DNA of 64,000 nt, taken from contig NZ_JADIJK010000004.1 in NCBI RefSeq assembly GCF_017355205.1, positions 62,001-126,000 of the forward strand. The letters run 5' to 3'. The position numbers and the translations under genes are program-made. The notes below the pieces were generated by a model. The model worked only from the letters and a program-made list of their open reading frames with translations. It had not been told where the DNA came from and made no database searches. Below are positions 1 to 7,852 of this stretch, piece after piece. Position 1 is the stretch's first letter, and every line of letters begins with the position of its first letter. This stretch comes from Bacillus sp. SD088. GTDB lineage: Bacteria; Bacillota; Bacilli; Bacillales; Bacillaceae_C.

Positions 1-972
1 CATATCCATAATCGGGAACATATCATCATGATAATGATCTAAGTGACCACTTGTTTTATAAAGGTCCACACTTCCCAATACAGGTGTGTATACATGATCA
101 TAGCCTAAGGAAACTTCTTTATCGACAATATATCGCTCAATAATGCGACGAATGGTTGCCCCTTTTGGTAACCAAAGTGGGAGACCTTGTCCAACTTTTT
201 GTGAATTCGTAAAGAGACTTAGTTCTTTCCCGATTTTACGGTGATCGCGTTCTTTTGCCTCTTCGCGGAATTTTAAGTATTGCTTTAAATCATCCTTTTT
301 GAAAAAGGCCGTTCCATACACACGCTGAAGCATTTTATTGTCACTATTTCCACGCCAATACGCTCCCGCAATACTTAGCAATTGAAATTCCTTGATTTTA
401 CCTGTAGATGGAACATGAACTCCACGGCAAAGATCAATAAAATCCCCTTGCTCATAGACTGTGACTTTTTCATCTTCAGGAATTGCGTCAATTAACTCTT
501 GTTTGTATTCATCGTTCGCAAAGATCTCTTTTGCCTCTGCACGAGAAACTTCCTTACGAACAACTTCAATATTTTCACTAATAATCTTTTTCATTTCTTT
601 TTCGATAACAGGAAGATCATCAGGGGTGATCGCATGGTCCAAATCCATATCATAGTAAAAGCCATCTTCAATGACTGGTCCTACACCAAATTTAGTATCT
701 GGGTACAGGCGTTTTACTGCTTGGGCCATAAGATGCGCTGTACTATGGCGTAATATTTCTAATGCCTCTGGGCTTTCAGGTGTAATAATTTCGATTGAAC
801 CATCCTGTTCAATTGGAGTTCTGAAATCGATTAATGCTCCATTCCATTTGCCGGCAAGAGCCTTCTTTTTTAGGCTTGGACTTATGGATGCGGCAATATC
901 TTCGGTTGTTGTGAGCTTCGGAAACTCCTTCACAGAACCATCAGGAAACGTAATTTTCAATTGATCCGACAT
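1..972 (-). CDS. thrS: Threonyl-tRNA synthetase, N-terminal half (runs off window)
   Basis: Charges tRNA-Thr with threonine in the cytoplasm. The 324 codons present cover the N-terminal TGS-type domain (about residues 1-63), the editing/SAD domain with HxxxH at 76-80 and a CRGVH motif with C182 and H186, and the beginning of the catalytic core. The frame is still open at base 1, so roughly the last half of a normal ~640-residue enzyme lies outside. ATG at 972. It is preceded by a T-box leader, which implies control by uncharged tRNA-Thr. First gene of the window and separately transcribed from ytxC. Identification is very secure. Confidence 0.97.
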   Translation of the reverse strand, partial: MSDQLKITFPDGSVKEFPKLTTTEDIAASISPSLKKKALAGKWNGALIDFRTPIEQDGSIEIITPESPEALEILRHSTAHLMAQAVKRLYPDTKFGVGPVIEDGFYYDMDLDHAITPDDLPVIEKEMKKIISENIEVVRKEVSRAEAKEIFANDEYKQELIDAIPEDEKVTVYEQGDFIDLCRGVHVPSTGKIKEFQLLSIAGAYWRGNSDNKMLQRVYGTAFFKKDDLKQYLKFREEAKERDHRKIGKELSLFTNSQKVGQGLPLWLPKGATIRRIIERYIVDKEVSLGYDHVYTPVLGSVDLYKTSGHLDHYHDDMFPIMDM

Positions 973-1341
973 ACTGACTGCACTCCTTTTTTATCTTTCA
1001 TTGAGGACATTTAATTAGAGGTGAAAAAGGCTAGGCGCTGGAGTTAGAACCAAATACTTCTTAACTTAGGAAAAAAAAAAAAACCCGCCCCTGGCAAAGG
1101 GACGAGTTTCAAACACGTGGTTCCACCCTAGTTTTCATAAAGCATGATCGCTTATGACTTTGGATTCTATTTAACGGAATTTTTCCGCCAATCAATACTA
1201 ACAATTTTTCATGATTGGAGTTCAAAGGTGGTAAGGATTTCGCTCGTGTTGGAAAGCTCTCAGCTTTATCTTTCCTCTCTGGATACCGTGACGAAACGCT
1301 CATGTCCTTCTCATTACATGTCCTCATTTAATTATGTAGCT
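973..1341 (-). promoter_or_regulatory. T-box riboswitch leader of thrS
   Basis: The ~370-nt leader upstream of thrS contains a perfect T-box element (AGGGTGGAACCACG on the minus strand, at 1129-1116), followed by a strong intrinsic terminator at 1071-1109. This is the classic antiterminator/terminator arrangement of tRNA-sensing leaders. ACC triplets (threonine codons) occur at 1232-1230 and 1229-1227 and either could be the specifier, but I did not fold stem I. A short frame through this region (1109-1327) is leader, not protein. Confidence 0.93.
1071..1109 (-). terminator. T-box leader terminator
   Basis: On the minus strand an 11-bp stem (AAACTCGTCCC pairing with GGGGCGGGTTT, two G-U pairs, 7-nt loop) runs into an unbroken T tract (1083-1071). 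It lies just downstream of the T-box sequence, so it is the alternative to the antiterminator. Confidence 0.92.
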
Positions 1342-1370
1342 ATTATAGCTACAATTTGCAAGAAAATCAA
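1342..1370 (-). promoter_or_regulatory. Sigma-A promoter of thrS leader
   Basis: TTGATT (1370-1365), 17-nt spacer, perfect TATAAT (1347-1342). It lies directly upstream of the T-box leader and overlaps the last bases of ytxC. Confidence 0.8.
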
Positions 1371-2203
1371 GAGTGCTCAGTATATGCTTCGGATAAATCA
1401 TAGAAATAATTCGTAGAGAATATCGTCATTCTTTCTTCAAAGATATTTTTTAAAGTTCGAACTAATGGCTGGTCCTCATCCTTTGTATATAAGAATACTT
1501 TATTAGGCGCCATCGAAAGAAGTGGTGCAATCACAGCAGAATCCACATAAACAGGGTGGTTTGATAAAAGTCTAGGATCCAGTAATCCTTGGATCTCCTC
1601 TTGCTTCATTTTTTTCAAATGCTGATCATAAAAGGTTTCAGGTCGGTCTAAAATTAGATGGATAATGGATTGCCTTGTATGGCGGCCATGTAAATAATCC
1701 CTTAAGGTTTGTACAAAAACTTGATAATCCTGTTCCATTTTATATTCATCAATAGCAATCCCTAAATACGCTGTGACCTGCTTAAAATATTCCCTTAATC
1801 GAAATCTCAAAAAAGAATCGAATGCGACGGCTCCCTTAAAGTCCAATAAATCGACCACAGCTGCACGAAGCAAAGCTTCTTCCTTGACCACTCCTATTAA
1901 TGCTGTAAGTTCCTTTCTCTTCCCCTCGAACATTTCGGACACAATTTCAATCATATCGTGCCGTTCATTCTCACTCTCGTACTTGTACTTCTTCTGAAGA
2001 ACTTGATCTAGCCATTCATTTCTTTTCACAGTTTGGATATATTGAATAAGAGCAGATACGTATTGATCCTTGTTTGTGTCAATTGATTGAAATGAATATA
2101 TAAAACGGCCTCGTTTTTCCTGAAAGGAATCCTGCAAGCCATTTGTAGCTAAAAAAGACTTTAAGCGGATTGCCTCTTTAATGGATTTGAACATTAATTC
2201 CAA
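1367..2203 (-). CDS. ytxC: Sporulation-associated protein YtxC
   Basis: 278-residue soluble protein of the YtxC family, which Bacillus annotations describe as a putative sporulation protein; its biochemistry is not known to me. I choose the TTG at 2203: it follows AAAGGGGGAG (2218-2209) by 5 nt and gives a length close to B. subtilis YtxC (~281). The longer frame from 2317 adds 38 residues with no ribosome site. The gene sits between dnaI, which has its own terminator, and the thrS promoter, as in B. subtilis, so it is probably transcribed alone. Promoter not clear; a CATATATA box near 2240 could be a sporulation-sigma -10, but no convincing -35 was found. Confidence 0.85.
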   Translation of the reverse strand: MELMFKSIKEAIRLKSFLATNGLQDSFQEKRGRFIYSFQSIDTNKDQYVSALIQYIQTVKRNEWLDQVLQKKYKYESENERHDMIEIVSEMFEGKRKELTALIGVVKEEALLRAAVVDLLDFKGAVAFDSFLRFRLREYFKQVTAYLGIAIDEYKMEQDYQVFVQTLRDYLHGRHTRQSIIHLILDRPETFYDQHLKKMKQEEIQGLLDPRLLSNHPVYVDSAVIAPLLSMAPNKVFLYTKDEDQPLVRTLKNIFEERMTIFSTNYFYDLSEAYTEHS

Positions 2204-2330
2204 GCCTGCTCCCCCTTTACTCCGCATTGGTACATATATATGAAGTTTCGGTAGGACTAGACCATAAAATTTTAGAAAAGACCTTTCTTCTAATAAAATG
2301 ACAGAAATTTCAAGCAAACTCTAGAAACCA

Positions 2331-2361
2331 ATAAAAAACACCTACTGGAAAGCAGGTGTTT
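2331..2361 (-). terminator. Terminator after dnaI
   Basis: AAACACCT/AGGTGTTT stem extended by two inner pairs, followed by TTTTTTAT on the minus strand. The stem begins within the dnaI stop codon, so it ends the nrdR-dnaB-dnaI transcript before ytxC. Confidence 0.85.
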
Positions 2362-3295
2362 AATGATGCCTCCGATTGGAACCCGTTAATTTAATCGGTG
2401 AGGCTAGGTATTTAATTCTTTCCATTATTCGTGCCGCTTTGATCTTTTCTTCTTCTCCACGCTGGGAATAGGTCAAATGATGTTGCAAATCAAGGAAGTT
2501 AAAATTAGAACTAAAAAAAGTGGGCAATTGTTCGTGCATGCGAAATTGGAGAATGGATCCTAATATTTCATCCCTTGTCCAGCTTGTCATCGACTCAGCC
2601 CCAATATCATCCAACATCAAAATTGGAGCTTTTTTTACCACTTCTAATTTTTCATTCATAGAATGGTCACCTAATGATTGCTTCATTTCTCTGAAAAACT
2701 CAGGTACGTAGACAATCAGAGAAGAAATTTCCTTTTGTGCAAGTTGATTGGCAATTGCACCTAATAAGAAGGATTTTCCGACCCCGAAACTCCCATATAA
2801 ATACAAGCCCTGCATTTTTATGCCTGGTTGATAGGCAGAAGCAAATTGTTCCGCAAATTCAAATGCATCAATTCTGCTAGGGTCATCTAGGGTAAAATCA
2901 GCAAAGTTTGCCTGTAATATTTCCTTGGGAACGTAAATACTTTTAATCAGTCTCTCTGTTTTTCGTCGCTCATCCTCTAATACTTTTGTTGGACATGGAC
3001 GATAAAAAAGATCAATTTTTTTATTTTCGTATGTGAGTACAGGTTCATAGCCTGGCATAATATTTCGGCAGTGATTCAGTCCGGAACAGTTCGCACATTT
3101 TTTTGTCTGTGACACATATTCATGGAGTTTCATTAATCCTTGTTCAATGATCTGGTCATTCATCTCCTCTTGATGCTTCTGCAAAAAAGCTTGCACATCC
3201 GAATCCGATAAGACCTCCATTTTTAATTGATCATATCTTTCTTGAAAATTAGGAGACCGAGATAGCTTCCCTAATGTTCTATTAATTCGTTCCAC
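2360..3295 (-). CDS. dnaI: Primosomal helicase loader DnaI
   Basis: AAA+ ATPase that loads the replicative helicase DnaC at the origin and at restarted forks, with DnaB and DnaD. The N-terminal part has a cysteine/histidine zinc-binding cluster (C67, C70, H75/C76, C101). The ATPase part has Walker A GSFGVGKS (residues 168-175), Walker B ending LMLDDIG, and FSSN. The GTG at 3295 is chosen: a near-perfect site, GGAGGTGATC, precedes it by a few bases, and the result is 311 residues, the B. subtilis length. It overlaps the 3' end of dnaB by 14 nt, so the two are translationally coupled. Confidence 0.96.
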   Translation of the reverse strand: MERINRTLGKLSRSPNFQERYDQLKMEVLSDSDVQAFLQKHQEEMNDQIIEQGLMKLHEYVSQTKKCANCSGLNHCRNIMPGYEPVLTYENKKIDLFYRPCPTKVLEDERRKTERLIKSIYVPKEILQANFADFTLDDPSRIDAFEFAEQFASAYQPGIKMQGLYLYGSFGVGKSFLLGAIANQLAQKEISSLIVYVPEFFREMKQSLGDHSMNEKLEVVKKAPILMLDDIGAESMTSWTRDEILGSILQFRMHEQLPTFFSSNFNFLDLQHHLTYSQRGEEEKIKAARIMERIKYLASPIKLTGSNRRHH

Positions 3296-4694
3296 TTTGA
3301 TCACCTCCATGCTGGCGGTATTTCTGTTGAATGGCCTCTAAACGTTTCCGTTTCTCTTCCTGCTCCTCATCAAAAACAACATTTTCAACTTCTTGTGGTT
3401 CTACAAACCAATCAGGTAATCTTTCCGTTCGTATTGGCTTATTTCTCTTTTGCGTTGTTGTTTTACGATCATTCGCCCACTCTTGGTATTGACGATGTTC
3501 ATTTTTTGCTAGATCCATGGCTTCCTTGACCGTTTTAATTTTCTTACGAGACCAGTGTGAGGCTATTTTTGTTAAATAACTTTTGGACAGCTTCATATCC
3601 GTTTTTAACATCACATAATGAATTAAAACATTGATAACGCCAGGTGGAAGCTTCTGATGAAATAAAACATCCTCTACAGCTTGTAAATCCGATAAGGACG
3701 GCTCTCCCCCATCCGCTAAATCAATTAAAAATTGCCGTGGTGAAATCGTCTCTAAATAGGAGATCAATTGTTCTTCCTTTGTTTTTGGCTCCACCACATT
3801 CCTAGCATATACAGGTTGCACACGATCCACCATTTGTGGCAACTGATGATCATGTTCTAATTGATACCAATCTCGTGCCGCTTTGCGTAACTCTTCTATA
3901 TCAATCGTTTGGTCTCCATCCAAACTCGCTAATACAATATTTTTCATATTAACGGCATCGATGGCGTATAAAAAGGCTAATTTGGAAATAGCCTCTTTTG
4001 TTTCCTGAGTAAAGACTCGTCTAGGAACCATAATTTCTGATAAACCGGAAAACAGCACCTCAAAGTTAAACTGTTCCCCAGCAATTTTAATAAGGGTAGG
4101 TTCTTGACGGTGAAAAAATTCTTGTTGTTCACCCGGTTGGCTAGCTGAATGGGCCTCCTGATCCGTTAGAGCTTCAGAGCCTAAAGATGAAAAAACATCC
4201 TGAAAAGAACGAGTCCATTCTTGATACCCACTCAAGTCTACTTTTTCATCAATAAATAACTGTTTTAGTTTCAAAAATTGTGATTTCCCTATTTTTTGAT
4301 ATAAGTATATATTTAACATTCCATCTGTAAAGAAACCTTCAGCAGATAAGGGTGGTTGTAAATCATATAAATAAGAACGAGTATCAGCTTCTGTTTTTAC
4401 ATATGTTTTTACTAAACCAATTCCTTCTAGCTTTAAACGGGCTTGAAAAATTTCATCCAAATTTAGGTCAAGGAAATTCATCAGATGATAATGATTGAAC
4501 TGTTCAGACCAAAGTCGATTTTCTTGCACTCTATTCCATAAAGTAAAGTATAGGGATGTGCTAACCGGACCAATAAGCGGTTGATATAAAGATTCAATAA
4601 TCTTTTGGTCTTGGGGATGCAACACACCGTTCATTTTCACAACAAAAGCATCGATTGGCTGAATTTCACTCCAATATGACTTCAAAACGAACAC
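3282..4694 (-). CDS. dnaB: Replication initiation and membrane attachment protein DnaB
   Basis: Firmicute-specific primosome protein (not the E. coli DnaB helicase) that acts with DnaD and DnaI in helicase loading and binds origin DNA at the membrane. 470 residues versus ~472 in B. subtilis, with the typical start region (YWSEIQPIDAFVV) and LYQPLIGP motif near residue 40. The C-terminal tail is charged. The start is GTG at 4694; the ribosome site is weak (GATGAGAG), and a TTG three codons in is an alternative. It lies 7 nt downstream of nrdR and overlaps dnaI. Confidence 0.95.
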   Translation of the reverse strand: MFVLKSYWSEIQPIDAFVVKMNGVLHPQDQKIIESLYQPLIGPVSTSLYFTLWNRVQENRLWSEQFNHYHLMNFLDLNLDEIFQARLKLEGIGLVKTYVKTEADTRSYLYDLQPPLSAEGFFTDGMLNIYLYQKIGKSQFLKLKQLFIDEKVDLSGYQEWTRSFQDVFSSLGSEALTDQEAHSASQPGEQQEFFHRQEPTLIKIAGEQFNFEVLFSGLSEIMVPRRVFTQETKEAISKLAFLYAIDAVNMKNIVLASLDGDQTIDIEELRKAARDWYQLEHDHQLPQMVDRVQPVYARNVVEPKTKEEQLISYLETISPRQFLIDLADGGEPSLSDLQAVEDVLFHQKLPPGVINVLIHYVMLKTDMKLSKSYLTKIASHWSRKKIKTVKEAMDLAKNEHRQYQEWANDRKTTTQKRNKPIRTERLPDWFVEPQEVENVVFDEEQEEKRKRLEAIQQKYRQHGGDQSGTN

Positions 4695-4701
4695 ACTCTC
4701 A

Positions 4702-5157
4702 TCAATCTTTTTTTATTAAATCCTTCAGTTCATCTAAGAAAACATTGATATCTTTAAATTGTCGATAAACAGAGGCAAATCGTACGTAGGCGACCTCATC
4801 TGTTTTCGATAATTTATCCATGACTCTTTCTCCAATGAGCTCTGAGTTCACCTCTGCTTGTCCAAGTGCACGAATTTCTCTCTCAATTTCATGCGTAATT
4901 TGTTCAAGTTGATCTAGTGAAACTGGCCTTTTTTCGCAGGCACGAATCAGGCCTCTTAAAATTTTTTCCCGACTAAATTCTTCTCGAATTCCCTCTTTCT
5001 TTACAACAATCAGTGGTGTTTCTTCTACCCTTTCAAATGTTGTAAAACGAAAAGAACATTTCTCACATTCTCTTCTTCTTCTAATTGCCCTTACATCATC
5101 AACCGGCCTTGAATCGACCACTCGAGTTCCATTATGCTTGCAGGACGGGCATTTCAT
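4702..5157 (-). CDS. nrdR: Transcriptional repressor NrdR
   Basis: 151-residue zinc-ribbon/ATP-cone repressor of ribonucleotide reductase genes, which senses dATP/ATP. The zinc ribbon is C3-x2-C6 and C31-x2-C34, with the basic RRRR segment between; the ATP-cone follows from about residue 47. ATG 5157 has GGAG 8 nt upstream and starts with the invariant MKCPSC; the frame extends 23 codons upstream without support. First gene of nrdR-dnaB-dnaI. In B. subtilis speD, gapB and others separate nrdR from coaE; here only 170 nt and a terminator do. Confidence 0.96.
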   Translation of the reverse strand: MKCPSCKHNGTRVVDSRPVDDVRAIRRRRECEKCSFRFTTFERVEETPLIVVKKEGIREEFSREKILRGLIRACEKRPVSLDQLEQITHEIEREIRALGQAEVNSELIGERVMDKLSKTDEVAYVRFASVYRQFKDINVFLDELKDLIKKD

Positions 5158-5243
5158 GATACCAGCTCCGTTCAAATCAATATATTCTATTTTATCATTA
5201 TACCTTAATTCGAGCCTAAATAACAAAATGTGAGTTCTCTTAC

Positions 5244-5294
5244 AAAAAGAAGAAGCATCTAAAGGTCAATGAACTTTTGGATGCTTCTTTTTTT
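5244..5294 (-). terminator. Terminator after coaE
   Basis: Perfect 10-bp inverted repeat (AAGAAGCATC at 5250-5259, GATGCTTCTT at 5280-5289) with a 20-nt loop, followed on the minus strand by TTCTTTTTGT. It closes the transcript ending with coaE and separates it from nrdR. Confidence 0.8.
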
Positions 5295-5328
5295 GACACG
5301 CTATTGATTCCGAAAAGGATCTGAGTTC

Positions 5329-5925
5329 CTATGGATGAAGATCCCATTTCTTAATAAGTTCCTCTATTTGTGATTTTGTTTCAGCTATTTCTCCATTGTT
5401 ATCAATCACAGCATCAGCTAATTTTGCTTTTTCACGAAGTGACATTTGCGAGGAAATTCGTGCATTTGCTTCAGATTCAGATAACTTATTTCTCTCCATC
5501 AATCTTGCTAATTGTACTTGTTCTTCAACAAACACAACAACAGTTTTTTCCACGAGATGGGTTAATTTGTTTTCAAATAGTAACGGAATATCATGAATAA
5601 TCGTCTGTTTTCCGGCTGCCAATGCTTCATTTTTCCAACTCTCCATTTGTTCTCGGACTGCTGGGTGGACAATTGAATTTAATGTTTGCCGTTTTGCCTC
5701 ATCAGAAAAGATGATTGAACCTAGTTTCGCCCGATCCAACCATTGATTTGGCAAAAGAATCGACTCTCCAAAAACCTGCACAATTTCTCGATATGCAGGT
5801 TGTTCTGGTTCGACGACCTTCCTTGAAGCAATATCTGCATCAATAATTACAAAATCTTTTTCTTTGAACATTTGTGAAACTGTACTTTTTCCACTTGCAA
5901 TTCCACCGGTTAAACCGACCATCAT
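5329..5925 (-). CDS. coaE: Dephospho-CoA kinase CoaE
   Basis: Final step of coenzyme A synthesis: ATP-dependent phosphorylation of the ribose 3'-OH of dephospho-CoA. P-loop GGIASGKST at residues 7-15, IDADI after it, and the HP motif (IVHPAVRE) of the family. ATG 5925 with AGAGGCGAG upstream gives 198 residues (B. subtilis 197); the longer TTG start at 5946 lacks a ribosome site. Immediately downstream of ytaF, in the conserved polA-mutM-ytaF-coaE order. Confidence 0.95.
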   Translation of the reverse strand: MMVGLTGGIASGKSTVSQMFKEKDFVIIDADIASRKVVEPEQPAYREIVQVFGESILLPNQWLDRAKLGSIIFSDEAKRQTLNSIVHPAVREQMESWKNEALAAGKQTIIHDIPLLFENKLTHLVEKTVVVFVEEQVQLARLMERNKLSESEANARISSQMSLREKAKLADAVIDNNGEIAETKSQIEELIKKWDLHP

Positions 5926-5954
5926 GAAAATACTCGCCTCTTTCAAATCATACT

Positions 5955-6587
5955 CTAGATTTTTAATATACCGATCAAAATCAATAAAACACCTGGCATA
6001 AAAGCAAAATGCTGGATCCAGTTGGTCTTAGAGAAGATATTGCCAATTTGCAGGCCTGTTTTAAGAAAAATAGCACTCATAAGCGCTGCAGAACCAGCAA
6101 GCGTCCAAGGAGAATATCCTAGCATGGCAGCTCCAATTCCCGCTCCAAACGCATCCAAAGATAAGGCAGCTCCCAAAAGCAAAGCCTCAATACCGGTGAT
6201 CGTCCCAGATAAATCAAAATCTGCCCTGGTTGGTTTCTTCAGGATATGGATGACGATGCCTAATGATTTGATTTCCCAGTTCACTACTAGCTTTTCTACT
6301 TGTTCATGTGGACCTTTCTCTGTTCGAAAAAATTGGAATATCACCCAGGCACCAATCATAATTAAAATAATTCCACCAATCCGGTTTGCGACTGTTGGTG
6401 ATAGGACTTGCACAATGATACTTCCCGCAAACATGGCAATAAGCAGGGATATTGCCGTACAAAGAGCGATGATCAATAGTGATTTATACGGAATACGCAT
6501 TTTGCGTAATCCATAGGCTACTCCTGTACTAAAACTATCAAGACTAATAGCAATCGCAAGTAGCAGAAGTGATAATGAAAAGCCCAT
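5955..6587 (-). CDS. ytaF: Sporulation membrane protein YtaF (MntP-like fold)
   Basis: 210-residue polytopic membrane protein related to the MntP manganese exporter family and named as a sporulation membrane protein in Bacillus. Two internally similar halves each carry an acidic transmembrane motif: SLDSF near residue 17 and SLDAFGAG near residue 145. About six hydrophobic segments are visible. The ATG at 6587 follows AAGGTG; the six-codon longer start at 6605 has no ribosome site. Transported substrate unknown. 29 nt upstream of coaE, so very likely cotranscribed. Confidence 0.9.
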   Translation of the reverse strand: MGFSLSLLLLAIAISLDSFSTGVAYGLRKMRIPYKSLLIIALCTAISLLIAMFAGSIIVQVLSPTVANRIGGIILIMIGAWVIFQFFRTEKGPHEQVEKLVVNWEIKSLGIVIHILKKPTRADFDLSGTITGIEALLLGAALSLDAFGAGIGAAMLGYSPWTLAGSAALMSAIFLKTGLQIGNIFSKTNWIQHFAFMPGVLLILIGILKI

Positions 6588-6742
6588 AACTTCACACCTT
6601 CCCATATCAGCAGTGACTACATCAGTATATGAGAAGAAAGCGTGGATGGTTAAACGATTTTAAATAGTTACCTATTTTTTATCGATCAAGTGCTCACTTA
6701 GATTTTATCTCTTAGGCTAATCAAATTTTTGTCTGCCACAGA

Positions 6743-7573
6743 TTATCCTATCTGCTGACATTGCGGACAAAAATGAGTTCCTCGTCCTGCTACCTTCACT
6801 TTCTCAATTTCGGTTCCACAAAAAGGACATGGTTTACCATTTTTTCCATACACCTTTAATTTTTCTTGATACGAACCACTAAGCCCATGGGAGTTCATAT
6901 ATGAATGAACAGAGCTTCCACCAGCCTTAATAGACTCTAATAAAGTAGCATTCATTTCATTTAAAAGCATCAAAGCCTCTTGCTTCGATAACGTTTTCGA
7001 GATACGCTCAGGATGAATTTGCGAACGAATAAGGACTTCATCTACATAAATATTACCCAAACCTGAGACAATGGTTTGATCAAGTAAAACAGCTTTAATG
7101 GAACGATCTGTTTTGCTTAATTTCCTCAATAAATATTCTAATGTGCATTCATCTGCAAAAGGTTCTGGCCCCAATTTTGAAAGGGGTAATTGATCATTTT
7201 CCGTTCCTTTTGAGAATAAGTGCATGGTGCCAAATTTACGGACATCTCGATAAAAAAGGCAAGATCCATCCATAAAATAAAAGAGGATGTGCGTATGTTT
7301 ATCAGGTTCCTCCTCATGCTGATGCAAGCTATAATTCCCTTCCATTCGCAAATGTGAGACAAGTGAATAATCATCCAATTGAAAGATTAAAAACTTTCCT
7401 TTCCTCTCTACATTGTGTATAAGCTGTCCCCCTAAAGCATCTTGGAATTGTTCGATTTCTAATGGATGTTTAATGATTTTAGGCCAACGAATGGTGACAT
7501 TTTTTATTTTTTTCCCTGCCACCAATTCGTTTAATGACCTTCGTACAGATTCAACCTCTGGCAATTCGGGCAT
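6743..7573 (-). CDS. mutM: Formamidopyrimidine-DNA glycosylase MutM (Fpg)
   Basis: Removes 8-oxoguanine and formamidopyrimidines from DNA and nicks the abasic site by beta/delta elimination. The catalytic N-terminus PELPEVE is intact (nucleophilic Pro and Glu after Met removal), a conserved lysine lies in KGKFLIF, and the C-terminal zinc finger CPFC...CPQC with the R of AGRGTHF is complete. 276 residues, same as B. subtilis. Lies downstream of polA, but a ~250-nt family B repeat separates them. Confidence 0.97.
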   Translation of the reverse strand: MPELPEVESVRRSLNELVAGKKIKNVTIRWPKIIKHPLEIEQFQDALGGQLIHNVERKGKFLIFQLDDYSLVSHLRMEGNYSLHQHEEEPDKHTHILFYFMDGSCLFYRDVRKFGTMHLFSKGTENDQLPLSKLGPEPFADECTLEYLLRKLSKTDRSIKAVLLDQTIVSGLGNIYVDEVLIRSQIHPERISKTLSKQEALMLLNEMNATLLESIKAGGSSVHSYMNSHGLSGSYQEKLKVYGKNGKPCPFCGTEIEKVKVAGRGTHFCPQCQQIG

Positions 7574-7599
7574 ATTACTCTCTCCCTCTTTTTCTCAAC

Positions 7600-7852
7600 T
7601 AGTAACTACAGACATTCGCCGTAGGGAAAAACGCCCTTCTTCCCCTTTGAACGCCTTACGATTTTCTTTTTGTCTAGCTACAGGCGTTAGGGCGAGAGGC
7701 TCGCATCCTGCGAGCCCATCGGCGTTGCAACAGGATGTTCGATTTTAGCCGATGTTCCATCCAATAACCTGAAACGGCCGAAGGGAAAATGCACCCTTCT
7801 TCCGTTTCAGAACATTTGCTTGTCGCCCCTAGCAAACGCCTTGCGCTTTTCT
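7600..7852. repeat. Family B interspersed repeat (copy B1)
   Basis: The whole mutM-polA gap is repeat. It holds a perfect 7-bp hairpin with loop ATCCT (7698-7716), then ATAACCTGA and a hairpin with outer arms 7769-7777/7802-7810 and inner arms 7780-7785/7794-7799. It ends with GAACATTTGCTTGTCGCC and GCCTTGCGCTTTT, which also end copies near 43.5 and 52.3 kb. The element touches the stop codon of polA (7851-7853). No coding frame of note. Confidence 0.8.

Noticed and set aside
1109-1327. 72-codon minus-strand frame upstream of thrS
   Set aside because: It spans the T-box leader, including the T-box sequence itself.
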